Assembly (NCBI RefSeq): GCF_000711695.1
Contig: NW_013547015.1
Span: 229,614-293,613, forward strand
DNA from: Tilletiaria anomala UBC 951
Lineage: Eukaryota; Basidiomycota; Exobasidiomycetes; Georgefischeriales; Tilletiariaceae
Length of the DNA: 64,000 bases
Direction of reading: 5' to 3'
Below the pieces are notes generated by a model. It saw nothing but the letters and a program-made list of their open reading frames with translations, made no database searches and had not been told where the DNA came from. Shown here piece by piece: positions 11,049-23,037 of this stretch. Position 1 is the first letter of the stretch, and each line of letters starts with the position of its first letter. The position numbers and the translations under genes are program-made.

Positions 11049-12498
11049 TCAGTTTTTTTTCAGGCTGGCCTCATCGCTCGGGCGCGGCTTGTCGTCCATG
11101 TCATAGAACTCGTCCTCCCCGTCCTCATCCTCACCATCCGAAATGAGCTCGTGCTTCTGCTTCTTCTTGCTCGCGTGTGTGTCTCCTCCCCCTCCTCCTG
11201 ACGCAGCTGCATTCTGCTGTCCCGCAAGCACTGCGATCGTCCTGAAGCGCGCTCCAGCACGCACAGCATTGATCGCCGTCTTCCACCTCCGTCGGTAATT
11301 CTCGCGCAGGCCGGCACTGATGTCGTGCTCAGGCGCTACACCGGCTGGGTCTGTCAGCCAGGGATGCCTCATCGCCTCATCTGCCGTAAGCCTTTTGGCT
11401 GCATCAACCGTCAGGCACGCCTTGACAAAGTCCTTCGCCTCATTGCTGACTTTCTTCCAATAGCGGTCGTCTGATGATGACACAAGCCACAGCAGTTGGG
11501 TCAGAGTGCCGCTCGTAATTGCACGCGCGAATGGACGACTTCGAAACTCACGGAATTCAATCTTACCCCGCTGTGTCTCTTCCGACAACTTGCTCGGGTC
11601 GTCCGACCGGAATGGTGTATACCCGCAGAGGAGCTGAAGAGGAGCCAAGGACGTGTCAGCCCGTCACTATGGCCAAGGAGATTGGACTGGTATCCACGCA
11701 CGGTGTAACAAATTACTCCTATGCCCCACATATCCACCGCCTTGCCGTGCCCCTTCTTTGCCAGAACTTCAGGCGCAGCGTATCCCAAGCTGCCTGCTAC
11801 GCTGGTGAGCACCTCATCTTCATTTTTTAGATGCTTTGCGATGCCAAAATCGACGAGGACAACATTGGCATCCTCGGCCTTGGAGCGATAAAGGATATTC
11901 TCCGGTTTTACATCGCGATGTACGATGTTGTAGTGATGTAGATATTGAATAGCGCTTGTTACTGCTTTGATCACCCGCGCTGCGTCTACTTCGGTGAATC
12001 TGCCGCGTTGCAGTATGCGCTCGAACAGCTCGCCGCCGGTTGCTTCCTCAAATACGAGGTAGAACTGCGGGCATAAAGAGGCAAAACAGAGTCAGCAAGC
12101 AGGTTCAGCGCGCTGTTCCATGCAGCTCCTGGCCAGACCTTATCTTTCGATTCGAACCAGTCCAGAAACTTCACAATATGAGGCTGATCCAAACCTTTCA
12201 GCACCTCCATCTCGCCTTCCACGAGCTCCGTGTGACCTTTGAGGTTCTTTTTCGCAATGACCTTGATGGCAACATCGATGGGAGGATCTGCTGCTTTCCA
12301 TGTTGCTGATCTGACGATGCCAAAAGTGCCTTCTCCGATGGTCTTGTTGAATGTGTACTCTTTCTTCTTACCTGCAGGGAGACAAAGGCGGCTTTAGCAT
12401 TTAGCGACATCTGCAGCCGCATACTGCGCTCATTGCCAACAAGCTTGCTCACTATACGACTCTGGCTGCCGCGCGAGTGGGTTGCTGAGGGTGACCAT
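11049..12498 (-). CDS. Ca2+/calmodulin-dependent protein kinase-like Ser/Thr kinase
   Basis: Exons on the minus strand are 12498-12453, 12371-12139, 12064-11702, 11633-11552 and 11470-11049, giving 381 residues. All kinase landmarks are present: the Gly loop in KTIGEGTFGIVR, the VAIKVI lysine, the catalytic loop HRDVKPEN, DFGIAKH in place of the usual DFG context, the APE motif in GYAAPEVLA, and WGIGVICYTLLCGYTPF, completed across the exon 3-4 junction. The C-terminal part has RRRWKTAINAVRAGARFR, a basic amphipathic helix like the autoinhibitory and calmodulin-binding segment of CaMK I. An acidic tail (GEDEDGEDEFYDMDD) follows. A CAMK family kinase is clear; calmodulin binding is inferred from the helix. 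It is convergent with hexokinase and divergent from UBA3. Confidence 0.88.
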
Positions 12499-13135
12499 TA
12501 TGGCAATATATTTCTCTACTGGTCCCGAGAATGTGCTTGCGGATTTTGTCCGAGGTTGGATTGCACAGGACGACGACAGTGCACTCGGTAAGGCGGCAGA
12601 GTTCTTTGCTCGTCTCAAGCCAGGCCGCAGCGATGGAAAGCGCGCCGAGAAATTGGAAAGCCCGCTCTTCTCAATGGCAGTGCAAACCTGTTGAACCTGT
12701 CGCGATCTGGGCTGGTCAAGCATGTATCTCCCTTGGCCTTGATCGACCCAATCGCACCTCACCGATTGGCGTTTGATGGCGATCATCATCATGCAGATGG
12801 GCCGCAAAGCGGTTAGGTTGCCTGGTAGGGCGGATCGGAGTGCGGGGTGGGTGTGCCAGCTGCCATTTCGGCGGCCCGCTACACTGGTGCAGTGCCGCGT
12901 AGTACGTCTGTGGCGCAGCGCTTCGGCCTGGCTTGGGTGAGAGCTTCGTCTCTTGCAACTGATGAATATGGCAGCGGTAAACGTGAAATCCTGGGAGGAG
13001 GTTTTTGACTACGCTACAGCATGATGCCACAAATATTGTACGATTGACAAGGCTAATGTTGGTGCTCTAGACCTGGCAGACTTAATCGTTTCAGCCCATT
13101 CTGCTGTACCGCGCGGATGCGAACTGACAACCAAG
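12499..13135. promoter_or_regulatory. Divergent intergenic region, CaM kinase / UBA3
   Basis: These 637 bases separate the two start codons and should contain both promoters. Short open frames are present but none is supported by motif or splice evidence. Confidence 0.45.
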
Positions 13136-14900
13136 ATGGCGGCTGTGGCGGTCGCAAATGGATCCGCCGTCAACGCTGTTGCCGGGCCAAGCTGGGCTAC
13201 AAGGGAAGCTCATATTGATAAGGTCATCTCGCGGCCCGGGCGTGAGTGATTGCCTCAGACAGAATCGAAAGCGTTGGAAGGCGGCCTTATTTTCTGACAG
13301 GATACGTGTCTGTCTGTAGCGTGGACAGACGAGAGCTTCGAGCCAGCCGAGTGAGCCATCTGACCAGGCTGATCCAGTATTCCACGCCGCCCCGTCCTGT
13401 CAGCAACCTTTAATGACCAACGGCCACCGAATGCTTCACAGAGTCAAGACCTCTCTTCGATCAAAGTGCAAGACTCTCGTTATCGGGGCCGGGGGCCTGG
13501 GATGCGAGATCCTCGCGAATCTGGCGTTGACAGGTTTCAAGGAGATCCATGTTATAGACATGGACGAGATCGATGTCAGCAATCTCAACCGGCAATTCCT
13601 CTTCAGGTGGGCACAGATGCCCCATTCAGCTGAAGTGAGGGAAACACTGATACACCCGCTGCACGCAGGGAGAAAGACGTCGGGAGACCAAAAGCAGTGG
13701 TCGCAGCAGAATACGTGGAACGCAGAGTGCCTGGAGTCAAGATCGTTCCGTGAGTCTGCCTGAAATGTACTCATTTCGAGTTGAAAGCATCTAACACCTA
13801 CATTGATCGCTGCATGGATAAAGCTACCACGGGAAGATCCAAGATAAAGATGACGCGTACTATATGCAATTCAACATCATCATATGCGGGCTCGACTCGG
13901 TGGAAGCGCGGCGCTGGATAAACGCAACTGTGGTTAACATGGCGCAGGTTGATCCAGCGAACCAGGACGCATACAAAGCTCTCATTGACGGTGGCACAGA
14001 GGGATTTAAGGGCCAAGCAAGAGTAATCTTGCCCACCATCACTAGCTGCTACGAATGCTCACTCGATTTGCTAAATCGTCAGACTACATATCCCATCTGC
14101 ACCATTGCCAATACGCCGAGACTACCGGAGCACTGTATCGAATGGGCCAGTGTGCTGGAATGGCCCAGAGTACATGGAGGTGAGTGTGAACATTGCAAAT
14201 GAGTGGATGGCCTCACCACTGATACCTTGGGGTAATGGACTCAAAGACAAAAATATCGACAACGACAACCCAGATCACATCCAGTGGCTCTTAGAGCAAG
14301 CTTCCGCGCGCGCAGAAAGATTCAACATTACCGGGGTGACGTGGTCGCTAACGCAAGGCGTCGTCAAGAACATTATCCCAGCCATCGCATCTACGAATGC
14401 AATCGTCGCCGCAGCGTGTACCCAGGAGGCGTTCAAGTTTGCAACAACCGCCGCGCCTTTTCTTAACAACTACATGATGTACAGCGGCAATGAAGGCGTG
14501 TACACGTACACGTATGCGTACGAGAAACGCAAGGACTGCCCCGTGTGCGGAGGAGAGAGCAGAGAGCTCGAGATTCAGAAGGATTGGCCCATCGAGCGGC
14601 TCATCGAGATGCTCATAGAGACGAAAGACTTGTTAGTATTTTCTTAACGTGGAATTCGCTTCTCCTTGACTCCGGCTGAGAAATTTCCTCCATGGTCTTG
14701 CGCGAAGGCAAATCAAGAAGCCGTCTCTCTCTGGCGAAAAGGGTCCGATCTATTTCCAGGCTCCCCCACAGCTTGAAGAGCAGACGCGGCCAAACCTCAC
14801 CAAGACAATTGGGGAAATGTTTGAAGATGGCGACGGAATCACCGTCACGGACGCCAGCCTTCCATTTCAGCTAGGCATTGTTCTCAAGTTTGTCGCATGA
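13136..14900 (+). CDS. UBA3: NEDD8-activating enzyme E1 catalytic subunit Uba3
   Basis: Uba3, with its partner Ula1, activates NEDD8/Rub1 for cullin modification. Seven exons (13136-13241, 13320-13350, 13442-13606, 13669-13749, 13824-14179, 14247-14631, 14708-14900) give 438 residues, with phases agreeing throughout. Exon 2 has only 31 bases and completes the family segment [10 protein letters not shown]. The ATP-binding [10 protein letters not shown] and [17 protein letters not shown] are followed by [16 protein letters not shown], a zinc pair (CYEC), the catalytic cysteine at about residue 220 in [19 protein letters not shown], the [18 protein letters not shown] helix and the second zinc pair CPVC. 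The final exon encodes the ubiquitin-fold domain that recruits Ubc12 (IKKPSLSG to the C-terminus). The family is clear; the ATG at 13136 is the first in frame with the Ala-rich N-terminus. Confidence 0.94.
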
Positions 14901-15063
14901 TGCTTCCACCTCTATTCACAGCAACTCGCAGCCTCTACCAGGGCCTGCAATGCATTGCGTCAAGATGCTGACGCGGATTATGAAATGCAGGATCACCCGT
15001 CTAGATGTACGCTACAGAAGACATGCAACAACTATGCAGTATACAAAAGAAATACGGTTCAGT

Positions 15064-17904
15064 CTATGCCATCCCTCGTCCACCGCTCGTGAGGACCAGC
15101 TTCTTCTTGCTCTTGGCGCGAGGGGCTGCAGTGGCTCGGGGTCTCCCTGAGGATGATTCAGGCTGCCCTTCTCTTCCGTCGTCTGGCCCAGCTCGTGGCG
15201 TGGATGCGCTGCTTGCTTCCGGACTACCCCCTGACCTGCTCGGCGGCGTGTGGCTACTCCCAGCTCCCACCCGCGGTGTAGCTGTGCCGGACCGCGGTTG
15301 CTTATTGAGACCGCGCCCTTCTTTCACAGTTCCGGTGTTGCGCCGCCCGCCGGATGTGGCTCCAAGCAAAAAGTCTTCCTCCAGTTCAAGCCATGCATCG
15401 TCCACGTCGCGCTCCCACATCTCGTCCGCGTCGCCGCGGTGTCCGCGCTGCAGTGCCACGCTGAACGCAGTTCGGGATTGAGCTCGGGTTCCCCATACCG
15501 TTGTCGCAGTTGGACCTGCTTGATTAGTGATGCCAGCTGCTTCATCTGCATCGTGGGCTTGCCGCGGCACTGCGGGGAAGTCTTCTGTCGGACCGCCGGG
15601 ATGCACCGGAAATTCTCGTTCTGCTCCCACCAGAGCAGCTTCTCGGAACGACGGCGAGGACAACGAGCTGTTCTCAGACCCCCCACCTCTTCCGCTTCCA
15701 AAGCTTGTTGAAAGTCTAGCCGAGCCATTGACCGCGCCGTAGCTGCTCGCCAAGTCGGCGCTAGGCCAGTTATGCGTGAGCTCCTTGTACTCTTGCGCTG
15801 GACCCATCCGATTGCGCGCGGATGTCTCTGCTGCTTCCTGCTCGTCCGCTTTCAGCTTGGCGCGGTCTTCCTTACGCCCTCTATCCCGTCGGCGGCTCTT
15901 TCGTTGCCGCAGGGCTTGCATATATGGGTTGAGCACTTCCGGGCTCAGCTTCAACGCCTTTCCGTCCTGCCCTTCGCCATTCGTCGCCCACCAGTCGACC
16001 TCGATGAAGACGACATCCGCTGCAGTGGGGATGTGTGTCAGATACTTGCAGCGCCGTCGCAGATCCTCATTCATACTGCCTTCGTCGGCACCAGACACCT
16101 TGACGTGGATGGTGTGTGGAAAGGCAGAGTACGAGCCGTATTTGCTGTGAAGCACCTTGATGTCGAGCGGATGCAGAAAAATGTTCTGACCGGACGCGGC
16201 CTGGTAGTAGAAGTAGGAGGAGGGGGATGGTGAGGGTGGGTTGACATTGCGACGTGTCCGACTAGTGTCCTTGCGTAGCTGTTGTTGTGGTTGCTGCTGA
16301 TTTTCTAACGATGGATTTGGAATTTGACCTCCTTGCGACTGCGGCCGAATGGCCAAGAAGACTGTTAGGTTTTCATCTATCTGTATTGGACTGCTCTTGA
16401 CCATCTGTCGACTTGGTGCACCCTGCGCGTCGTCCTCGATCACGCTTGGTGCTTCGACAAGAGTTGTTGTTGGCGCAGAATTTCCATGCTCGCCCTCATC
16501 CACCTCCTGCCAGCCTTCAAACTGCCGCTTCTTTCGCTCAATAGTGCTCCGCACACCTTGCGTATCACATTCCACTTTGACCTTCTCAATCTGCTCCATG
16601 ACCTTGCGTTTGGCGACCTGAACGAACTGCAAGCTCAGCTCATCTCTTTCACCCAGCATATTCTCCAGGGAAACCTTCTCCACCTCCAGCTGACTGAGGT
16701 CCTCGTTGAGTGCGTCTTCAATGAGGGCCGGCGATGCAAGCATAAATTTTGCAAAGGGGAGCACATCCGGCTGAAAGTGCCAAGGGGCGGCGTGCGGAGG
16801 CATGAAATCGTCCTCGGAGTTGCCCGGCCAGAAAGACGATTGGGGTAGAGCAAGCGTCGTAATTTGGGGTCGTTCGATCAGCCGCATTGGCAGGTGATTG
16901 TGGAGATTCAGCTCCTGCAATATCTCAAAAGATGCATGGGCGTCGCTAGGCTCTGCGTTCTCCGGTAAGACTTTTGGAGTCCATCGTCTCGCTTCCTGTT
17001 GCGGGTCCCACCACTTGACCGCCTTCAAGTCTTTGGCGTAGACGGCATCCCAACATATCGGGCAGCGTCTCCAGCTTTTGGCGCTCAGGGCCGAGGCGGT
17101 ATGCATCAGTTCACACGCTGGCGTGCTGCTCCCGGGTGGTGTGGCCAGTGCGCCGACTCGACGAGGTGGCGCTCCGGGTCGATTGTATGAACCATTACTG
17201 GACTCGAGGTGCGATGACCGCGAAAAGTTGACAGTTCCTGTGTCTTCACCAAGCGCGAGATAGTGCAGCATACATGGGTAGCAGTACACATGGCCGCATT
17301 TCGTCATGCGCGGCGCTGTGGGCGGAGACAAGCAAATGGGGCAAGTAGCACCCTCGTGCTCGAAGGTATGGACGCTTGTTGTTGCTGCTGCATTTGACGA
17401 TGAAGACACAGCAGAGAGCGCGGTAGATGTAGGAATCAGCACCTGTAGGATGTCTGACCAATTCAAATAGATATCAGGGTCGGCAAAATGGGCAGTGTAG
17501 TCGCCGGTGGGCTTCACGAGGAAGCGGTACTGAGCATTAATATATCCTGTCCGGAATGAAAGACAACTGTCAGCAAAAACCTGAGCTTGTATTGTGCATC
17601 TCAGACTCACGTTCTTTGTTGAATGGCACGTAATTAGCAGCTCTGCGGCCACGCCTCGCTGACTGAGGAGCCGGTGGTCGCGCTCGGGGTGGCAGCGTGA
17701 ACGACAGCAGCTGTGCGTCGCAGAACAAAGCAGCGTTCAGATTCTTACGCTTTTTGATCCAGGGCGAGGAATACTTACGTGGTTCAGCGTCTGACCTCCT
17801 CTCGCACTTCGAGATTGCGCATTGGATACCTGGACGTCCTTTGCATTCATGCTTGCGAGGTTGCTGATGTGGTGGGCGGGGCGTGGGCGAGGCTGCTGGG
17901 ACAT
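15064..17904 (-). CDS. RNF10/Mag2-type RING finger protein
   Basis: Exons 17904-17779, 17710-17611 and 17546-15064 on the minus strand encode about 902 residues. RNF10 (Mag2 in yeast) is a RING E3 that modifies small-subunit ribosomal proteins on stalled ribosomes. The match starts before the RING: FNKERYINAQYRFLVK and DYTAHFADPDIYLNWSDI resemble the conserved RNF10 segment. The RING itself begins at about residue 144 (CPICL, CGHVYCYPC) and ends with CPICWDAVY about 90 residues later, so it has a long insertion between the zinc pairs rich in Ser and Pro. Downstream come PFAKFMLASPALIEDALNEDL, a coiled-coil-like helix, FYYYQAASGQNIFLHPLDIKVL and a disordered tail. The ordered C-terminal block around the last of these motifs also fits the family. 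Substrate is inferred from homologues only. Confidence 0.86.
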
Positions 17905-18533
17905 GGTCACAACCAATGCACCGAAATCGTGCTGCTAGCGCAGCTTTCAGAGCCTAGCAAACAACCTTGCTCAACTATCTCGTCGCTTCAAAGACAGAAA
18001 AGTTTCGCGACACGTGGTGAACGCACGCTTTGGTAGGAGATCTACCGCGTCGAGAGGAAGTGGCGCGTCACGGATTGACGAGAGATGTGATCGAGTTTGG
18101 AGCGTATTCTTATGGCCAAGTGGCCGTAAAGGTCGTGGATTTAGACCAAAGATGGGTCCAGTGGCCCTCTATATGAGGCCTCCCCTTTCGGTGTGAGAGG
18201 TGCACACCGCCGTGGCTGAGCTGACCAGCTGTCAGCTGCTCTAACCCTCGAGGTGAATTGGTCGGGGTGACTGAGGCGAAGCAATGGGATTGGAGCAGTG
18301 ACGCTGGCCGGCACCGATGCTCACCGCTTCTCCCGGTGAAACTGTTACAGCGGAAAGACAGCGACCATCAGACTTGCACACACTCTCACTGGTGGGTAGC
18401 ACTTCATGATGACGAGATGACTCGAGTCTAGCTCGGTACAGCATACAAGCTTCTGACTGGGATGCCCACAGGCGATGGAGCTTGGCGATCATCAGGGTTG
18501 AGGGAACGGCAAAACCCTCCGAACCAGCTCAGC
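17905..18533. promoter_or_regulatory. Divergent intergenic region, RNF10-like / PEX10
   Basis: The 629-base region separates the two starts. A TATA-like CTCTATATGAGG lies at about 18167-18178, some 360 bases before the PEX10 ATG chosen here. An in-frame upstream ATG for PEX10 lies at 18462 and would add 24 residues. Confidence 0.45.
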
Positions 18534-20157
18534 ATGCCTGACCGGACCCCCGATGCGGGGCCTTCCCGACTCCCAGAGCGTGCTCAACGATCAGTAGCTC
18601 CAATGTCAATGTCGAACCCATCCTCTTCTCGTCCATACCATCCGCAGAGCAGGTTCTCGTTTCCATGGGCAGCGCAACCCGAAATCGTCCGAGCGTACCA
18701 AAAGGACGCATACTACCGCGACCTCTTCGTCGACCAGTTCAAGGATGTCGTACGGACCACACTCGGCGTTCGCGTGCTACACGCTAACTCGGAAATCATC
18801 GCTGTGATCGGTGGTGTTGCATACCTTGCATTATGCGCACTTAATGGAGCGCAGACGCTCGGAGAGGAGTATGTCAATGCCATGATGGTTGATGGGAAAA
18901 CTGGGCGAATAGCGAGGGGCAAGGTGAGTAGCTCTGATCTTCCCCTTCAACATGAGCTGTGTATTCACAAGTTCTTTGCACAATCTGGTTATGCATCTCA
19001 CAGCGACGAGTCATTTTCATCTTTGCACACGCCCTTCTGCCGTACCTGGTAGCAAAAGCGTACGCCAGCGCACGGCGCTTCGTTGTGGGTTCTGACCAGG
19101 CGAGGCAGCAAGCGCTCGAGCGAGCTCGGTTGCGCGCACGAGCGATGCTATCAGCCTCACAGCGGGGGAATCCGGACGCCGTTCAGATCAGACCGGCTGT
19201 CACGGATCGCATCATGACATCTATTGCGAAACATCTTCCTGCTCTGGAGAGCTTTACAGCATCCGACAGCTGGCTGGCGTACTTTGGAGCAGCCCATCTC
19301 GCGATCTTCTACCTAGCGGGGAGGTATTACAGCATTGCGCAGCGCCTTTCAGATGTTCGCTATGTGAGTTCTCGACGGGGTTCTTGAATCTTTGGCAGTG
19401 CCTTCCTGAAAAGCTCAGCTCGCCATCCTTAGATCTCTACAGTCGCACAGCGGCCGAACCAGCGTCCGCCATCTTACGAAGTGCTCGGCGTACTGCTTGG
19501 CATCCAAATCGGTGTCAAAGCCCTGCTCGGTTTGAATCGATATCGGCGAGAACGGAGGAAAGCTCGAGAAGCTGTCACAGCGGCAGCGCGCGCTGCCGCA
19601 GGGCTTGAGGCGGAAAAGGAAGGCGGAGGGGCCAAGGGCAGATCCGCTCGGGAGAAGGAAGTAGTGGTGATCGATGGCGTGCGCTGGACGCATCGCAGCT
19701 CGCCTGCCGCCCCTGCGGACTCTGATGCAGTAGTAGCATCGCAGGGACCTACAGCGCCACTAGCCTATGCTGATCCAGATGCAGTCATCTCCCCCGCGGA
19801 ACTCGGCCTACCGGCGAGCGCATCGCGCCAGGACATTGAGACTGCGCGCGCGGCGGCAAAGGCGCGTGCGATTGAGCTCGAGGGGATCGCGCAGACTGTA
19901 CTAAAGTGCACGCTTTGCATGGAGCAGCGTACGCCCGAGAATGGCAGCAGCGCCGTCACGGAATGCGGGCACATCTTTTGCTGGGACTGCCTCAGTGGCT
20001 GGGCACGTGAAAAGGTGTGTACAGTCTACTCCGTTCTTGCAGACACACGCCCAGAAAGAGAATGCTGACTGTGCTCTCGATTGCGCGCAAGCCTGAATGT
20101 CCACTGTGCAGGCAGTCAATAAGTCTTCATCGTTTGCTTCCTATATACAACTTTTGA
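18534..20157 (+). CDS. PEX10: Peroxisome biogenesis RING protein Pex10
   Basis: Pex10 is a peroxisomal membrane ubiquitin ligase that with Pex2 and Pex12 ubiquitinates Pex5 for recycling. Exons 18534-18923, 19004-19363, 19433-20014 and 20092-20157, all joined in phase 0, give 465 residues. The N-terminal part carries AAQPEIVRAYQKDAYYRDL and the QTLGEEYV block typical of Pex10, followed by membrane helices (for example FIFAHALLPYLVA and YFGAAHLAIFYLAGRYY) and YEVLGVLLGIQIGVKAL. The C3HC4 RING occupies about residues 409-456: CTLC, CGHIFCWDC and CPLC, the last pair supplied by the 66-base final exon. The linker before the RING is expanded and Ala/Glu rich compared with yeast. A start 24 codons upstream at 18462 is possible. 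Family assignment is firm. Confidence 0.93.
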
Positions 20158-21436
20158 CACAGGCATTATGTTCCAAAGCTTCTCCATTTGCATGCATTAA
20201 CCCTTGCCACGGACGAGCTAAGTGGTTCATCTTTTAGGGTCGAATCCGGTCGATGACGACGCATCAATGCGAACGAATGTGCGGGAAAGAACCCCCAGCA
20301 AGCAGGCACATCACCTGTCACATGACCGGCTTATCCCACCCACGAGAACCAACGGTTCCGACAACCAACACACATTACTGTGTATGCCTAGACAGCAGGT
20401 AACGTTCATGTGTCCATGGTGATGCGGTGAGGAAGGCGTGTTGTTTGGATGAGGCCTGTGACAATAAAAATATCGAGCGAGGGCTGGCCGCCCTCGACGG
20501 TGCTGCGAAATGCCAAAGTAGTGAAGTCTCTATAATACCTGCGGCCAGAATTATATACATTGGCTCGCACTATTTTGCCGGTTTGCATGGCTTCATGCCT
20601 TGCGTCCAACCCACCACCACCACAGCAGGCCCAGCCCACCTAGGGCCTGGCGGTGATGGGACGGTGGTTGTTCATCGCCAAATAGCAAAAGTGCGGAGAA
20701 GTCTCGGCCGGGAAGGTTTGAGGTTAATGGTGAATTAGATGAGATGCCGTAGCAGCAGCATCAGCCGATTGCGAGTCTCATCCTCTTTTCCGGTGCACCG
20801 ACTGCGATTCCCGTTTGTTCCGCAGATGGCACGTTTGGCGTTATCTCGCTCGCGGCTCGCCTGTGTAAAAGAGGGGCGAATGGCCGTGAACCGCAAAGCT
20901 CCGTTGGTCCCTTCCCCCGTTGCTTCGCCCCATGCCAATCGCTTCTCGTCATCACTGGCTCTTGCAACAAAGCACAACTTGTACCCTTTGCGCAATCAAT
21001 GGCTCTCCTCGCCAAGAGGTCATTAAGCCAAGCAAGCTTTTTTTGTCGACCACTTCGTCATCAGGTGAGTGCAGGGCGTGGGATCCTGCTCTCTGCCATT
21101 GCCACGGCATTTGCTGGGGGGATCATTCCCTGCTGGACGCACACTGACCTCACTCTTGCTCGTTCGAACTTCGGGCTCGTTCCGCCTTCCCTTCATCTCA
21201 CACGCATTTTGTCCATGAACCATCCTTTACAACCACTCTATCTTTGATTATCTTTCATCCCTCGACACGCCATCCTTTCGCCTCTGCCTCCTTTGCACTT
21301 GCGTCGGACGGCGACTATGCCCATCTTACGTTCCTATTTGACGGCGGCCATTACTCTCACCTTTTCTCTACTCACTGCTTAACCCACGACCGCTCCTCAC
21401 TGCTACCACTGTCATTACTAACAACACGATACAATC
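20158..21436. other. Intergenic region and leader upstream of the aminotransferase
   Basis: No supported gene is seen in these 1.28 kb. The part from about 21170 to 21430 is strongly pyrimidine rich on the plus strand, as in many highly expressed fungal leaders. A sequence at 20236-20246 resembles a tRNA B box but lacks a tRNA around it. Confidence 0.4.
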
Positions 21437-23037
21437 ATGGCACCCTCGCATCTCGACACAAACGCGGATCATGGTGATACACAACGTCGCTCTTGTCCCA
21501 TTTCGAATGCTGTTCAACCTGCGCCGCTGACCCTTCCCATTTCCGGCGAACCGACGCACCCCTCCCCCTCTGCTTCGACCCCGACATTGCCTGGTGCATC
21601 TGGCCCACCGACCGCTCGGGTACATCAACTTACCCAGCATCTCAATACTACATCAGCTAGGAGACTCCCCAGCACGTTCAGGCAGAACTCCATAATGGCG
21701 GCCACCGGAACATTTAAGCAGGCATCGCACAAGCTGCTCGTCATCCCTGGGCCCATCGAGGTCGCAGATGACGTGCTGCTCGCGAATGCGCACCCGTCCA
21801 TGTCTCATGTCAGCCCGGACTTTGTCCCCGTGTTTGGCGACTGCATTCGCATGCTCCGCGCCCTCCTCTTTGCGCCCAGCGCCCAGCCGTTCATCACCGC
21901 TGGCAGCGGCACGCTCGGCTGGGATCACGTCGCGGCCAACGTGACGCAGCCGGGCGACGAGGTGCTCCTGCTCAACTCGGGCTACTTTGGCGACAGCTTT
22001 GCAGAGTGCTTTGAAACCTACGGCGTCAAGGTTGACCAAATCAAGGCGCCCATCGGTCAGAAGCCTTCCTTGGAGCAGGTCGAGAGTGCGCTCAAGCAGA
22101 AGAAATACAAGGTCCTCACTTTTACTCATGTCGACACCTCCACCGGCGTGCTGTCTGACGCGAAAGGGTGCGTCACCCGTTCTATGCGTTTTAGGGAGAC
22201 AGGCAATGACTGACGTTTAACGTCTCCTCACTTGTTGATGACAGTCTGGGGGAGCTCGTCAAGCGGGTTTCTCCAGAAACGATTCTCGTCTTGGATGGCG
22301 TGTGCTCGGTCGGCTCCGAGGAGATCCGACAAGACGAGTGGGGTATCGATGTTGTGCTGACAGCGTCTCAGAAGGGCATCGGTTGCCCACCGGGTCTGAT
22401 GATCCTCTCGGCCTCAAAGAAGGCGATCGCAGCGTACGAGAACCGCACTGTCCCGCCGACAAGCTACTTTGCCTCCTGGTCCAAGTGGCTGCCGGTCATG
22501 AAAGCGTACGAGGCCGGCACGGGCGCGTACTTTGCAACGCCGCCGACGAACTTAATCTACGCGCTGCACCAGTCGCTCACCACGATCACGACCAAGTCGC
22601 CATCGCTCGAGGAGCGCTTCAAGATCCACATTGCTGCGTCGGATCGCGTCAAGAACTTTGTCAAGAACGAGCTCGGCCTCGAGCAGCTCGTCGCTGATAG
22701 CATCAAGGACGGTGCGCATGGCATGACCGCTGTCAAGTACCCGACTGGCTTCAAGGCGCAGGACATCCTGCCAAAGATGGTCGCAAAGAACGTCGTCTTT
22801 GCTGCTGGGTTGCACAAGGAGGTCAAGGACACGTACTTCCGCATCGGACACATGGGTATCACAGCTGTCGAGGAGCAGGTGCGTCCGTCGGCAGTCAGGA
22901 CATTCCATGCTCCCACATTGGCGACCTTGGCTGACTCTGGTGTGCTTGAGTCTTTCTTTGTGCAGTCTCGCGGCGACATCGACCACTTGCTCAAATCACT
23001 CAAGGAGGTGCTTCAAGACGGAGGTCACAATAAGTGA
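21437..23037 (+). CDS. AGX1: Alanine-glyoxylate (serine-pyruvate) aminotransferase
   Basis: This PLP enzyme converts alanine and glyoxylate to pyruvate and glycine. Exons are 21437-22167, 22245-22878 and 22966-23037. The conserved region starts at a second in-frame ATG at 21695 (392 residues, the usual size); from 21437 the product would have 478 residues with a Pro/Ser/Thr-rich extension. Family motifs are LLVIPGPIEV, HPSMSHVSP, FITAGSGTLGWDH, NSGYFGD, the Asp in LVLDGVCSVGSEE, and the PLP lysine in TASQKGIGCPPG. The last intron (22879-22965) is 87 bases, stop-free and in frame; I splice it because EEQ then joins SRGDIDHLLKSL as in homologues. The C-terminus ends HNK, which is not a peroxisomal PTS1 signal. 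The N-terminal extension ends in an Arg/Ser-containing stretch that could support mitochondrial import; this is inference. Confidence 0.9.

Noticed and set aside
15772-16848. Several open frames of 90-153 codons on the plus strand
   Set aside because: All overlap the RNF10-like coding exon in antisense and show no motifs.
20236-20246. B-box-like GGGTCGAATCC with an A-box-like stretch just upstream
   Set aside because: The two boxes are only about 22 bases apart and no acceptor or anticodon stem can be drawn, so it is not a tRNA gene.
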